Shown here one piece after another: positions 28,617 to 38,610 of a DNA stretch of 64,000 nucleotides; position 1 is the stretch's first letter; each line of letters begins with the position of its first letter. Location: assembly GCA_044222195.1 (NCBI GenBank), contig JBGANS010000006.1, forward strand, positions 1 to 64,000. Direction: 5' to 3'. The position numbers were made by a program, and so were the translations under genes. The notes under the pieces were generated by a model that saw only the letters and a program-made list of their open reading frames with translations, did not search any database and had not been told where the DNA came from. The stretch comes from JAHBXE01 sp044222195. GTDB taxonomy: Bacteria > Planctomycetota > Phycisphaerae > Phycisphaerales > UBA1924.

Positions 28617-30842
28617 ATGGCGGGTGGGCAGGCAACGAGTGAAGCGGCCCAAGGCCGTGAAGGCGGTGGGGGGCGGCGGGGCCGGCGTCGTCGGCGAAGG
28701 CTGCTGCTCATTGCGTGCATCGTCCTGGTCGTGTTGGCGGCGATTGGTGCCGCGCTGGCGCCGGCCATCGCCGGCTCGCTTGTGCCCGGGATCGTCGCTG
28801 ACGCGGCCAAGAGCTCCATTGCGGGCAAGGTGACCGTTTCGCGGGCTTCGCTCTCCTGGTTTGGTAAGCAGACAGTCGGACCGATCACTGTTCAGGACGA
28901 TCGTGGCGAGGTCGTGGCGACTGTCAGCGTCGAGGCCTCTCGGGGGCTCTTCGGTCTGCTCAAGTCGGGGGTTGGGCTCGGTTCGTTCGACCTTGGCAAG
29001 GTGACCATGTCGGGCGAAGCGATGGTCGTTCGGTCAGCCGATGGTTCCACGAACATCTCGAGGCTCATCAAGCCCGCCGCGCCGAGTACGGGTGGTTCGA
29101 GCGGAGGCGGCGGTGGCAAGGCGAGTTCGTCCAAGGGGCCTGTTCCGCCCGGTCTCGCGGCGGAACTCGAGGTGACTTCGCTCAACCTTCGGCTGATCGA
29201 TGAGGGCTCGAACGAGATTCGGGAAGTGGACATCCGCGGGATGACAGCCTCCGCAAAGTATGCCGCGGGTGGAATCACGGCGATGGTGAACGCCCCCGCC
29301 TTCGCAAGCACCCCGGGAGCGACGCCCGTTCCCGCGGGAACTCTCAAGGGAGGGGTGGTCGTCACCAACATTGTCGATGCGAGTGGGAACATCACGCCTC
29401 GGGCGGCCGGGGTCGAGGCGAACCTGGATGCATCGGACCTGTCGACTGAAGTCATCGGTGTTCTGAGCGGGCTGGGCCATCAACTCACCGAGGGCGTCGG
29501 GAAAACGATCCGTGTCTCGGTCAGGGCCCGGGGCGGCATGTCTGAGGGCGATGCATCGGTTGCGGTGGTCAGCGATGGCCTCAACGCGAATCTCGCGATC
29601 AAGAGTGCCGGCGGCGTGGTCAGCGCAACGGCTCCGGGGTCCATCCGGCTCGCGGGCGCGGCGGTCAAGGCGCTGATGCCGGCGAAGTCGATGGCAGAAT
29701 CCGGCGTGGCGATCGAGGACTTTCCGGGGGTGAACGTGACGATCGATTCGTTGCGCGTGCCGGTTCCTGCGGCGGGCGCCGCGCTGGACTGGAAGGCGGC
29801 GGGCGTCACGATCGGCCTGAGCACAACGGCGGTGCGCGGAACGTTTGCGGGCGTTGACAAGGTCGATCACCACTTCGAGGTGGCGCCCCTGAATGCGGAG
29901 GTTGATGCGAGGGACCTGGCCGGCGGCGCGAAACTCAGCGCGAAGACGACGCTCGCAGTCGATGGGGCCGCGGCGGGTGTGATCGGCGTGGACCTTTCTG
30001 CGACGGGTCTGGTCGATGCGTCCGGACTCAGGCGGGCCGTGCCTCCGTTGACCGGGCAGGTGGTCGTGAGCGAGATTTCAACCGCGGCGGCGCAGAAGTT
30101 CGTGGAGAAGTTGGGCGTGGATCTGCCCGCGGGGATCGGGCCGCGGCTGGATGTCACGGCGAAGGCGAAGGCGGGCGACCAGGCCCGGACGGATGTGGAG
30201 TTGAAGATCAAGAGCTCGGGCCTGAATGGGACCGCGACGGCGGAGGTCGCGGGGATGCTGGTCAAGTCCCGTGGCGAGTTTTCGCTGCGTTCTCCCCGAA
30301 CGCTGGCGGGCCGTGCGCTGGACGGGAAAGGGGTGGACCTTTCGACCGGAGGGTTCGCGAAGGTCGTCATTCGCTCGTTGGAGTGCGACATTTCCAAACC
30401 CGCGGACTCGGCGCAGGGCGACCTCGACGTGAGCTTCGGCGGGTTCACCGTGGCGCCGACCGGCGCGGCGGGCGGGCCGGTCGAGATCAACCAGATCATC
30501 GTGACGGCGCGGGCGAGCCAGGGCGCGGCGCCGCAGGTCATCCTCAAGGGCTCGGGCAAGCATCAGGGCGGCGACTTTCTGATCGAGGGTGACTTCAAGG
30601 TGCCGGAACTCGCGACCGCCGGGCGTTCATCGGTCGATCTCGCCGCGATCCGGCCGGTGGGCGTGCTGCGGCTCAACAACATGCCAATGTCTCTTGCATC
30701 ACTGGCGACGGGCGCGCCGGCCGGCGGAGGGCCTCCCGGGAAGCACGCCGATGATGCCGCGAAGTTGATCGCCGATGTTCTCGGGCCCACCATGACTGTT
30801 GTGCTGAGCACGGCCGAGCGACAGGGTTCGGGACGACGATGA
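28617..30842 (+). CDS. AsmA-like membrane-anchored protein, N-terminal part
   Basis: 741 residues from ATG 28617, with AAGGAGGG upstream. A basic cytoplasmic N-terminus (GRRGRRRRRR) leads to one membrane segment (about 32-58), then a long, low-complexity beta-rich exported domain (repeats of 'GxVxVxxxSLxLxG' type) typical of AsmA/TamB-like proteins that bridge inner and outer membrane. It stops at a TGA overlapping the next ATG. The next gene continues the same kind of sequence and carries the C-terminal AsmA-like end, so one gene may have been split by a frameshift near 30831. Confidence 0.7.
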   Translation: MAGGQATSEAAQGREGGGGRRGRRRRRRLLLIACIVLVVLAAIGAALAPAIAGSLVPGIVADAAKSSIAGKVTVSRASLSWFGKQTVGPITVQDDRGEVVATVSVEASRGLFGLLKSGVGLGSFDLGKVTMSGEAMVVRSADGSTNISRLIKPAAPSTGGSSGGGGGKASSSKGPVPPGLAAELEVTSLNLRLIDEGSNEIREVDIRGMTASAKYAAGGITAMVNAPAFASTPGATPVPAGTLKGGVVVTNIVDASGNITPRAAGVEANLDASDLSTEVIGVLSGLGHQLTEGVGKTIRVSVRARGGMSEGDASVAVVSDGLNANLAIKSAGGVVSATAPGSIRLAGAAVKALMPAKSMAESGVAIEDFPGVNVTIDSLRVPVPAAGAALDWKAAGVTIGLSTTAVRGTFAGVDKVDHHFEVAPLNAEVDARDLAGGAKLSAKTTLAVDGAAAGVIGVDLSATGLVDASGLRRAVPPLTGQVVVSEISTAAAQKFVEKLGVDLPAGIGPRLDVTAKAKAGDQARTDVELKIKSSGLNGTATAEVAGMLVKSRGEFSLRSPRTLAGRALDGKGVDLSTGGFAKVVIRSLECDISKPADSAQGDLDVSFGGFTVAPTGAAGGPVEINQIIVTARASQGAAPQVILKGSGKHQGGDFLIEGDFKVPELATAGRSSVDLAAIRPVGVLRLNNMPMSLASLATGAPAGGGPPGKHADDAAKLIADVLGPTMTVVLSTAERQGSGRR

Positions 30843-32836
30843 CACCTGCGGTCGCCGACGCGCTGCAGGGAGAGGGAACGACGGGCGTGAAGCTCGCGTC
30901 GCCCGCGGCGCTCGTCCTGACGACGTCTCAGGTCACGGTTCCGATGAAGGGGCTGGCGCCGCGGCTTGAGGGTGCGGGAGATGTGGTGTTCAAGCTCGGT
31001 GCCGACGGGGAGATCCGAGTTCGAGGGGCGCTCCCGGAGAGTGGGGGATCGCCGCAAGGAGCAATCAGCGGGATCCGTGACTTGAGCGTGGCGGGAACGA
31101 TTCCGCTCGCGGCGCTTGCGAGCGGCGGGCCGTCGCGCAAAGCGGAGATATCCGTATCCGGATTGGTGATCGGCGAGAAGGGTGAGCCGGTCGCGTCCTT
31201 GACGGGCAAGGCCAGCGCGGACCTGTCGGGCGCGACCCTGGTGGGTGAAGCTGCCGCGTCGCTGGCCGTTGCCATCCAGGACTCGGCAAAGCTTGATCAG
31301 ATCCTCGGCCGTCCGGGGGTTGTCTCGGGGGCGGTGGGGCCGTCTCTCACCCTCACGTCGGATGCGACGATGGCGCTCTCGTGGAGTACGAGTGATCCCA
31401 CGTCGGGCACGGGGCTCAAGCGGATGAACGCGAGCCTCGCGATTACCTCGCCGCGCATCGCGACCACGCAGCCGCTCAGGCTCTCGGGGGCGGGAGACCG
31501 GGTCAGTATCGACTCGGCGATGGTCCTGACGTGGAAGCCCGATGTGGCCTGGATCAACGATGTGGCGCTCGCGCCGCAACGGTCGGGCGCCGCGGCGAGC
31601 GAGAACTCGCTCCGTGTTACGTCTCCGCCGGAGTGCACGCTGCGGTTGACGAAACTCGTTCTTCCGGTGGGCGGAGGGCAGGGACTTCTCAAGCCCGGCG
31701 TTTTCCAGGCGGATCTCGCGGTGGAGTCGCCTCAGCTCTCGCTCGCCGCGGGGCAAGCGCCCGCGACGCTCAAGTCGCTGATGTTTCGGATGGCATCGGG
31801 AAGTGAACCGGGCGTGATCGGCTTCAGCATCCGCGCGGCGGACCTCGGCGCCGGCGGCGGGCCCGGCAATGCACCGGCGCTGCTCCTGGAGGGCGGTCTG
31901 TATCGGGTGGCGGACGGCGCGGGCAATCCCACGCCCAAGGCCGCGCTCCTGACGATGAAGGGCGAAGCGTTCAACGCGCCTTCGGCCGTGCTCGATGCGT
32001 TGGCGAACCAGGGGGGCATGCTCGCCGAGCTCCTGGGCCCGATTGTGGCGGTATCGGTCCGGACGCAGGGCGTGAACGAGGAGCGCGGAACGCTGGTGGT
32101 GTCCGCGACGTCGCCCCGGGCGGAGCTGGAGCTCACGGGAGAGTTCGCCGGCGGGACGTTCAAGACGACTTCAGAACCGAGGATCGTGGTGCACTCGGTC
32201 ACGCCGGCGCTGGGCAAGACGCTGGTGGACGGACTGCCGCTGATCGGTTCGTTCGAGAAAAAGGCCGAGGACGGCCCCGCGCAGGTCAAAGCGCAAGGAC
32301 TGGTGGTCCCGCTCGATGGCCATGTCGAGCGGCTCAATGGCGATATCACCGTCGAGCTGGGCATGGCACGGTTCGAGACCAGCCGCGCCTTCGGCGCTTT
32401 GCTCCGGCTGGCCAAGCAACGGGACGCCGGCCTGGTGGGCAGACGGCTGCAGCCCCTTGTCCTCAACATCAAGAACGGCGTCATGACCTATCAGCGGTGG
32501 AAGCTGCCCCTGGGGGACTTCACCGTCGATACCCGCGGCACGGTGGACCTCGTCAACCGGAAGATGGACGTTGTGACGTATATCCCGTTCGGGGCTCTGT
32601 CGGACGAAGTCGCGGGGAAGCTCAACACCGGGCTGGGGCGGCTGCTCGGAAGCACCATCCCCCTCATCGAGCAGGCGACAATGATCCCGTTCCACACCAC
32701 CGGCTCGTTTGAGAATCCCAAGACCGAGCCCGACATGGAGCTGTTCGTCAAGGAGGCGGGGCAGACCTTGCTGCGGCCCGACCGTCTTCTCAAGGACGGT
32801 CTCCAGAAACTGATCAAACCGGACGAGAAGAAGTAG
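30839..32836 (+). CDS. AsmA-like protein, C-terminal part
   Basis: 665 residues; ATG 30839 overlaps the previous stop (ATGA). There is no signal peptide or membrane segment at the start, although the domain should lie outside the cytoplasm. The last 130 residues have the AsmA/DUF3971-like end (NIKNGVMTYQRWKLPLGDF, then a glycine-rich TIPLIEQATMIPFHTTGSF). Adding one base between 30832 and 30833 would join both frames as ...GSGTTMTPAVADAL. Either a coupled two-gene product or a broken single gene of about 1,400 codons. Confidence 0.65.
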   Translation: MTPAVADALQGEGTTGVKLASPAALVLTTSQVTVPMKGLAPRLEGAGDVVFKLGADGEIRVRGALPESGGSPQGAISGIRDLSVAGTIPLAALASGGPSRKAEISVSGLVIGEKGEPVASLTGKASADLSGATLVGEAAASLAVAIQDSAKLDQILGRPGVVSGAVGPSLTLTSDATMALSWSTSDPTSGTGLKRMNASLAITSPRIATTQPLRLSGAGDRVSIDSAMVLTWKPDVAWINDVALAPQRSGAAASENSLRVTSPPECTLRLTKLVLPVGGGQGLLKPGVFQADLAVESPQLSLAAGQAPATLKSLMFRMASGSEPGVIGFSIRAADLGAGGGPGNAPALLLEGGLYRVADGAGNPTPKAALLTMKGEAFNAPSAVLDALANQGGMLAELLGPIVAVSVRTQGVNEERGTLVVSATSPRAELELTGEFAGGTFKTTSEPRIVVHSVTPALGKTLVDGLPLIGSFEKKAEDGPAQVKAQGLVVPLDGHVERLNGDITVELGMARFETSRAFGALLRLAKQRDAGLVGRRLQPLVLNIKNGVMTYQRWKLPLGDFTVDTRGTVDLVNRKMDVVTYIPFGALSDEVAGKLNTGLGRLLGSTIPLIEQATMIPFHTTGSFENPKTEPDMELFVKEAGQTLLRPDRLLKDGLQKLIKPDEKK

Positions 32837-32841
32837 GCCGA

Positions 32842-33900
32842 CTACTTTGAGGGCGCGTGGCCGTGCTCGAGGTGGTCCTTGAGCGCATCGTGTCCGAAGT
32901 CCCGCTCGCGATCGTGCCAGACCGTGTGGACGTGATTGGCGTCGTTCTGAGTGTTGTCGTACTCGATGACGAACGTGGGCCCGCTGATGCGGTAGTAGTG
33001 GGGGCGGCCCGGTTCGACGGACCCCGTCCAGGTGAAGCGCACGTTGTTCAGCCCCGCTTCGTGGATTCGTGCGACTTCCGCCTCGGCCAGTTCATGCCGC
33101 AGGTTGAACGCATATTCATCGAGAAGCCGCTTGAGCAACGCCTGCTGTTCCGGCGTCATGGCTGAAAACGGCAGGCCCGTGGCCGGGGCTCCATCAAGCG
33201 AGCGGCCGGGCATGGTGAGGATGTCCGCGGGGACCTGCTGCGAGACCACGGCTTCCTTCTGCTGAGCCTCGTCGAGCGACCGGACGAGCTCTCGACCAAG
33301 GTCCTCTTCCGCCGCCAGCACGCGCAGTCCGGCCTTCGGGCCTGAGGGAACGCGTGCGGGGTTGGCGCCCATGAACGCGGGGGTCGCATCAACGACCGTT
33401 CCTCCGGGAAGCGTGAAGTTCAGCGAGAGGTGGTGCCCCTCGATCTTCCACCCCCACGGTCGGGCGTCCGATGGCTCGCCGTAGATCGTGAGCGTGTACG
33501 CCAGGGGATCGCGCGAACCGCCCGTCCCGCCCGCCGCTTTCTCGATGTCGCGGAGCACGCCATCGAGCGACATGATGCTCTCGGCTTTGAGCATGCCCCG
33601 CGGCGAAAGGGCCGTCCGGATCAGGTTCCTCGCCGCGATTCTCTGCGCGTCTGTCATCTCGCCGAACGTGATGCCGGGGCGCGTCCGCGGGACGTAGTGC
33701 CAGTCCGTCCTCGCGGCATCGTCAAAGGCGAGCTTCGCTTTCGCGAGACTTTCGGGTGGGAGCGAATCAAGAAAGGCCCGTGCCGCGCCCACCATGTCGG
33801 TCGCCGGCAGAGCGAGCCTCGCCGCGGCGAGACTCATCGCGGACAAGAGCACAAACGCGAGTCGGCGACCCCTGCCGGAACTAGTGTTCATCATCCACAC
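32842..33900 (-). CDS. Exported DUF3500-type protein
   Basis: 352 residues from GTG 33900; ATG 33894 and 33891 are alternatives. All of these starts lie inside the end of the upstream cytochrome b562-like gene, so translation is coupled. Signal peptide about 12-32. The body has the DUF3500 landmarks TLTIYGEPSDARPWGWKIEGHHLSLNFTL and EYDNTQNDANHVHTVWHD, with several His and Asp that could bind metal. The function of the family is unknown. Confidence 0.82.
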   Translation of the reverse strand: MWMMNTSSGRGRRLAFVLLSAMSLAAARLALPATDMVGAARAFLDSLPPESLAKAKLAFDDAARTDWHYVPRTRPGITFGEMTDAQRIAARNLIRTALSPRGMLKAESIMSLDGVLRDIEKAAGGTGGSRDPLAYTLTIYGEPSDARPWGWKIEGHHLSLNFTLPGGTVVDATPAFMGANPARVPSGPKAGLRVLAAEEDLGRELVRSLDEAQQKEAVVSQQVPADILTMPGRSLDGAPATGLPFSAMTPEQQALLKRLLDEYAFNLRHELAEAEVARIHEAGLNNVRFTWTGSVEPGRPHYYRISGPTFVIEYDNTQNDANHVHTVWHDRERDFGHDALKDHLEHGHAPSK

Positions 33901-34435
33901 CGAACTCTTTGTGGCCGTCGTCGCGCATCTTGATCACTTCCGCGATTTTGGCCTTGGCGTCGTCGCCCTTGCCGTCGAGGATGTTCTGCTCGATGTCCAG
34001 CAGTTTGCGGGCCAAGGCCATGAGCTGGCGGCGGAATGATTCGCTGGCCTTGGCGCGTTCCTTCTCATCCTTGATGTCCTGGATGTGCCGCGCCTGGCCG
34101 CTCTTGGCGGCGATGCAGCCGCGCTGGGCGTCGCCCACGAGCTTCAGGCACGCGTCCTTCTTGGTCGCATCGCCGATCTGGTCGCGTAGCTGCTGGAGCG
34201 CCCGGTTCATTCCCTTCATCGAGCCTTCGACGCTCGGCGCTTCGCCGCGCTGGCCGCCGCGGCGTTCACCGGGCTGCCCTTCCCCCGGTCGGCCCTCACC
34301 CGGTCGGCCCTCGGGTTGACGCAGGTTGGAACGCTCCGGCTGTGAGGCGGGCTGCTGGGCGGGCGCGAGGGAAATGGCGGTCAGGCCGAACACGCCCGCA
34401 ACGCCAACGACGACGAGGACACGGTTGAGCTTCAT
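33881..34435 (-). CDS. Exported cytochrome b562-like four-helix protein
   Basis: 184 residues. Signal peptide to about 27 (LAPAQQ), then a flexible stretch with repeated GRPGEGRPGEG units, then a four-helix segment (MKGMNRALQQLRDQIG to the end). A Met near the start of the first helix and His in MRDDGHKEFG near the end stand where E. coli cytochrome b562 has its heme ligands Met7 and His102. Heme binding is inferred, not shown. Overlaps the DUF3500 gene by up to 20 bases. Confidence 0.7.
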   Translation of the reverse strand: MKLNRVLVVVGVAGVFGLTAISLAPAQQPASQPERSNLRQPEGRPGEGRPGEGQPGERRGGQRGEAPSVEGSMKGMNRALQQLRDQIGDATKKDACLKLVGDAQRGCIAAKSGQARHIQDIKDEKERAKASESFRRQLMALARKLLDIEQNILDGKGDDAKAKIAEVIKMRDDGHKEFGVDDEH

Positions 34436-34467
34436 TGGAACTCCATCGGGGTTGAGCCGGGAGTCTA

Positions 34468-35652
34468 TCAGGTTTTGGCGTCAAACTCGGTGAGGATGAA
34501 GCCTTTGTCGGCCCACAACTTGTCGATCCGCTGCCGGACCGAAGGGGCGGTCTCGAGCCTTTCGCCGCAGGCCACCAGCAGGTCCACCAGCCCGTCGAAG
34601 TCCGCGACGGAAATGAACTCGGGGGCAACCCTTGGCGGAGAGGAGTTCGTCCCCGCTTGAACGGCCGTCAGGTCGCCCATGTTGTGATAGTTGCCCAATG
34701 GCAGGCACAGGCAGGTCGCCTCATACCCGTAGGAACAGAACACGGTCGCCTCGCACGCGCCTCCGGCCATGAGTTTGCGCTGCCACTTCCAGGCCGGAGC
34801 CTCGGAGAGCTTCTGCGATGCCGTGGGCGGGGCGCCGCCCGCGATCTCCTCGGCCCGCTTGGCGATGGCCGCCGTCAGGCCGGGCGAGAAGATGCTCAGC
34901 CGGTCGCCGACGCGAACAATCGGCCCGCCGCCGATGGGCGAATCGTCAAACGACCGGCTGTTCTCCAGCGCGATCACCCGGGCGTTCTCCGGCATCGTCT
35001 TCTCGCGGCAGGCCGCGATGGCGCCGATGAAACCGATCTCCTCGGCCCTGGTGAAGAGAAGCCGCACGTGGTGGGCCGGCTGCTCCAGCAGCACATCGAA
35101 CGCGGCGAGCGCCGCGGCCAGCGCCGCCAGGTCATCGCACGCATTCGTGTAGAGCAGTCCGTGCTCGATCCGTGCCGGAGGAAGCTCCCAGGTCGCGACG
35201 TCGCCGATCGACACACCCTCCGACTCGCCGTCCAGCTCGGCGATGTAGGACGGCAACGCCCCGGACGGCGGCATCCGCTCGGTCAGCACGCCGCCGACGG
35301 TCCCCGTCGACATCGTGTGGAGCGCCACCCTCGCATCCGTGAAGTAGTCGTCCATGACGCCGCCGCGAAACCCGAGCTGCACGGCGCCGGGGCTGATGAT
35401 GCGCTCGACCGTGAACGCCGGGTGATCGAGGTGGGCGGTGAAGTACACGGGCGCCTGGGCCGGGGCGCCGTCGGTCCGGGCCAGGTGCAGATTGCCGGCG
35501 GAGTCGGTGGTCAGGGAGATCGCCGGGCGCTCGGCCGCCCACGCGCGGATCCACGCGATCACTCGGTCCTCGCGCCCCGCGGCGGTGGGAATCTGCGTGA
35601 CATCAAGAAGCCATCGGTGGTGGAGGGCCCGTCGGGATTCGGAAATGGGCAT
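34468..35652 (-). CDS. M42/M20-type metallopeptidase
   Basis: 394 residues. Metal-site motifs appear in order: TAHLDHPAF (His, Asp), NACDDLAAL (Asp), FTRAEEIGFIGA (catalytic Glu-Glu), ALENSRS and NYHNMGD (His). This is the dinuclear zinc aminopeptidase arrangement of the MH clan. No signal peptide, so cytoplasmic. Substrate specificity is open. Confidence 0.85.
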   Translation of the reverse strand: MPISESRRALHHRWLLDVTQIPTAAGREDRVIAWIRAWAAERPAISLTTDSAGNLHLARTDGAPAQAPVYFTAHLDHPAFTVERIISPGAVQLGFRGGVMDDYFTDARVALHTMSTGTVGGVLTERMPPSGALPSYIAELDGESEGVSIGDVATWELPPARIEHGLLYTNACDDLAALAAALAAFDVLLEQPAHHVRLLFTRAEEIGFIGAIAACREKTMPENARVIALENSRSFDDSPIGGGPIVRVGDRLSIFSPGLTAAIAKRAEEIAGGAPPTASQKLSEAPAWKWQRKLMAGGACEATVFCSYGYEATCLCLPLGNYHNMGDLTAVQAGTNSSPPRVAPEFISVADFDGLVDLLVACGERLETAPSVRQRIDKLWADKGFILTEFDAKT

Positions 35653-35665
35653 GATCGATGATAAG

Positions 35666-36778
35666 TCAGGGGCCGGAGGGCGCGTGGAGCCGCATGAGGT
35701 CGCCCGTCACCCGTCCGATCGTGACGAACTCGCGGATCATGGTGGCGCACCTTTCGTGGGCCTCGATATGGGGCGAGTGCATCACACCCTTGAGCGGCAC
35801 GAAGCTGGCCTTGGGAAGTTGCACCGCGAGCTTGTAGCTCATCGACGACGGCAGCGCTTCGTCGCGCATCCCGACGGTGATCAGGCACTCGCGATCGATC
35901 CCGCTGTACGCGGCCTCGACGGGCTCGATCTGGTCCCAGTCCGGCCGCAGGTCCTTGGTCCACGGCACGGCCCGGGCGATCATGAGCTGCAGGGCCTCGC
36001 GCCGGGCGCTGTCGCGGAGAATCTCGATGCGCTTGTCGGCCTCTTCACGTAGCGCCCGCGAAGGGTCCGCCACGGAGCTGATCGTGGCCTTCGCCACGCG
36101 CTTGCGCAGCTCGCCAAAGACGGAGGCGAGCCCGACCCTGACTCCCGACGCTTCGGCGATCTGGCGGTACACCGGGGCGGGCCCATTGAGCGCGACATCC
36201 AGCGGCGAGACCAGCACCAGGCGGTCCACCTGGTTGAGCACGTCGCCGTAGCGCTGCCGGAGCCCCGCATCGGCAAACATCCGCACGATGACGGCCGCGC
36301 CGTACGAATGTCCGATCAGCGCCAGTCGCGGCGATGCCTTGCCCACCAGACAGTGGCGGAGCGCCTGGAGCGTCCGTTCCGCGACGTCCGGGATCGTGTA
36401 ATCGGAATCGGAGATGTGACGGGGAGCCTCGCTCTCGCCGCAGCCGGGCAGGTCCACGAGCCACACGCCGTGGTCGCGTGCGAGGTCTCCCGCGACGAAA
36501 CGCCACGTGTCGTGATCAGCAAACACGCCGTGGATGAAGACGAGAACGACGTCGGACTGTCCACCGTCGAGTTCGTGGACGGCGAGCTTGAGCGTGTCGC
36601 CGGATGGCCCCAGCGTGGGCGCGAGCACTTTCCGCGCCGGATGGGCCATCGTGGCCTGCTTGGCCGCGCGCAGATCAGGCAGCGAATCCTCTCGCACCAG
36701 CTGGCTGTACGGTGAAGCACACCCGCACAGCACCAAGGCGGCCACGGCGACCCAGATTCTCGACATCACTCTGATCAT
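35666..36778 (-). CDS. Alpha/beta hydrolase lipoprotein
   Basis: 370 residues. Lipoprotein signal MIRVMSRIWVAVAALVLCGC (lipobox LCGC). Alpha/beta-hydrolase fold: oxyanion segment FIHGVFADHDTW, nucleophile elbow GHSYGAA (Ser) and the late His in LKGVMHSPHIEAHE. Probably anchored in the outer or inner membrane. Substrate unknown. Confidence 0.85.
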   Translation of the reverse strand: MIRVMSRIWVAVAALVLCGCASPYSQLVREDSLPDLRAAKQATMAHPARKVLAPTLGPSGDTLKLAVHELDGGQSDVVLVFIHGVFADHDTWRFVAGDLARDHGVWLVDLPGCGESEAPRHISDSDYTIPDVAERTLQALRHCLVGKASPRLALIGHSYGAAVIVRMFADAGLRQRYGDVLNQVDRLVLVSPLDVALNGPAPVYRQIAEASGVRVGLASVFGELRKRVAKATISSVADPSRALREEADKRIEILRDSARREALQLMIARAVPWTKDLRPDWDQIEPVEAAYSGIDRECLITVGMRDEALPSSMSYKLAVQLPKASFVPLKGVMHSPHIEAHERCATMIREFVTIGRVTGDLMRLHAPSGP

Positions 36779-36795
36779 GGTCGACTTCCCGCTCG

Positions 36796-38415
36796 CTAGC
36801 GGCCGCGCGTCTTGACCCGCCCCTGCATGCGCCGCGGCGGGAGCTTGGTGGGAACAATGCCGCCCGGGAACTTGCTGGGGTCGTTGACCGGCGGTGGAAC
36901 CGCCTGAGGCGTTCCCGCCTGCGGCGACGCGCTCGATGCCGGCGAAGATGCGGGCGCGGAGGGTGTCGCAAACCGGCTTCCCTTGCTCGCGTTGTTGCGT
37001 TCCTTCTGCTCACGCTCCTTGGCAACCCAATCCGGCACGGGGCCGGGCTCAAAGTCGCTGTAGTCGAGCTTGGGGATCTCGGTATTAATGAGCCGTTCGA
37101 TGTCCGTCAGCAGCCCACCCTGGTCCGGCGTGACGAAGGACCACGCGACGCCACCGCGGCCGGCGCGTGCGGTTCGCCCGATGCGGTGGATGTACAGCTC
37201 GATATCGTCGGGCAGGTCGTAGTTGATGACGTGCGTGATTCCTTCGACGTCGATGCCGCGGCTGGCGAGGTCGGAGGCGATGAGCACTTCAAGCTGCCCG
37301 CTGCGGAGCTTCTGCATGACCTGGTTGCGTTTGCCCTGGCCGAGGTCGGCGTGGATCGCGTGGGCGTCGATGCCCTTCTCGCTGAGGTACCGGGCGAGTT
37401 CATCGCACGAGCGCTTGAGGCGGCAGAACACGAGCGTGAGCGCTGCTTCCTCCCGCATGAGCAGGTGCCGGAGGAGGCGTTTCTTGTCCCAGGGCGCTAC
37501 CGGCAGGTGAAACTGCTTGACGAGGCTCACCGTGAGGGAGCCCGCGGCGATGTGCAGTTTTTCGGGATCGTGCATGTACGACCGGGCGAGCTTCTCGATT
37601 TCCGGGGAGAGCGTCGCCGAGACGAAGATGGTCTGGCGGCCGCGGGATCCGTCGGGCAGCATCGGCGGCGGGCACTTGCCGAGAATCTTGCGGATGTCCT
37701 CGCGGAAGCCGATGTCGAGCATCCGGTCCACCTCGTCGAGGACGGCGAACTTGATGTTTTTGAAGTGCAGCATGCCGCGTTCGACCATGTCCATGACGCG
37801 ACCGGGCGTGCCGACGATGATCTCGGGATCCTTGCTGAGCTTGCTGGCCTGCGAGCTGATGCGCTGACCGCCATAAATCGGCGCGACCTGGATGGGCGTG
37901 AATCGGCCCATTTCCTGGAGGTCCTGGGCGATCTGGATGGCCAGCTCGCGGGTCGGGGCGAGGATGAGCGACTGGAACGCGAGGTTCCGCGTCGCCATGT
38001 GGAAGAGCGGCAGGCCGAACGCAGCGGTCTTTCCGGTGCCGGTCTTGGCCTGGCCGATCACGTCGCGTCCCGAAACGATGACCGGGATGAGCCGAGACTG
38101 GATCGAGGTGGGCTGCTTGAAGCCCATCGCCTCGATGCCCTTGAGGACGCTGTTGCGCAGGCCGAGCTGCGCGAACGAGGTGGTCTGATCGAATATCTCG
38201 CTTCCCGGCGCCGGTGGCGGCGGCGTCGGCGCGGGGTGTTCGCCCGTCACCGGGCCGTGAACGACGATGTGGCCGTCGGGCGCGTGCTCAAAGCCGTCGG
38301 GCCCGATGGTCGGCGCGGCAGGAGAGGTTGGCAGCGGGGGCGGCGTCGCTGAGTCGAGGGAGCGGGCCAGGTTGTGGGTCGGTTCGTTGTCGTGGGGCAT
38401 CATCCGTGTGATCAC
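36796..38415 (-). CDS. DEAD-box ATP-dependent RNA helicase
   Basis: 539 residues from GTG 38415; ATG 38403 or 38400 is also possible. A Pro-rich N-terminus to about 75 is followed by the Q motif (GFKQPTSIQ), motif I AKTGTGKT, Ia PTRELA, motif II DEVD (variant of DEAD), motif III SAT and motif VI HRIGRTARAG. The C-terminal 90 residues are low-complexity and basic. Probably works in RNA folding or ribosome assembly (RhlE-like). Confidence 0.92.
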   Translation of the reverse strand: MITRMMPHDNEPTHNLARSLDSATPPPLPTSPAAPTIGPDGFEHAPDGHIVVHGPVTGEHPAPTPPPPAPGSEIFDQTTSFAQLGLRNSVLKGIEAMGFKQPTSIQSRLIPVIVSGRDVIGQAKTGTGKTAAFGLPLFHMATRNLAFQSLILAPTRELAIQIAQDLQEMGRFTPIQVAPIYGGQRISSQASKLSKDPEIIVGTPGRVMDMVERGMLHFKNIKFAVLDEVDRMLDIGFREDIRKILGKCPPPMLPDGSRGRQTIFVSATLSPEIEKLARSYMHDPEKLHIAAGSLTVSLVKQFHLPVAPWDKKRLLRHLLMREEAALTLVFCRLKRSCDELARYLSEKGIDAHAIHADLGQGKRNQVMQKLRSGQLEVLIASDLASRGIDVEGITHVINYDLPDDIELYIHRIGRTARAGRGGVAWSFVTPDQGGLLTDIERLINTEIPKLDYSDFEPGPVPDWVAKEREQKERNNASKGSRFATPSAPASSPASSASPQAGTPQAVPPPVNDPSKFPGGIVPTKLPPRRMQGRVKTRGR

Positions 38416-38610
38416 TGCGCCGTGGCGCGTGCTCGAGGGATGACAGACGTGGGGGGCCTCGGCGTTGCCGCAAGGCCCGCGGCGTCAACCATCCCCCTCG
38501 AAACGCGCCGTCCGCCTGTGGCGGACCGCGGTGCTCCTGACTACCTACATCTCGCCGCGGTACACGTGCGTGAGAGTTCGGTGGGGCGTTTGAAAAGTTT
38601 AGGCACGCCG

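Noticed and set aside
37186..38352. A 388-codon plus-strand open frame over the DEAD-box gene
   Set aside because: Antisense of a clear helicase; no ribosome site or known motif.
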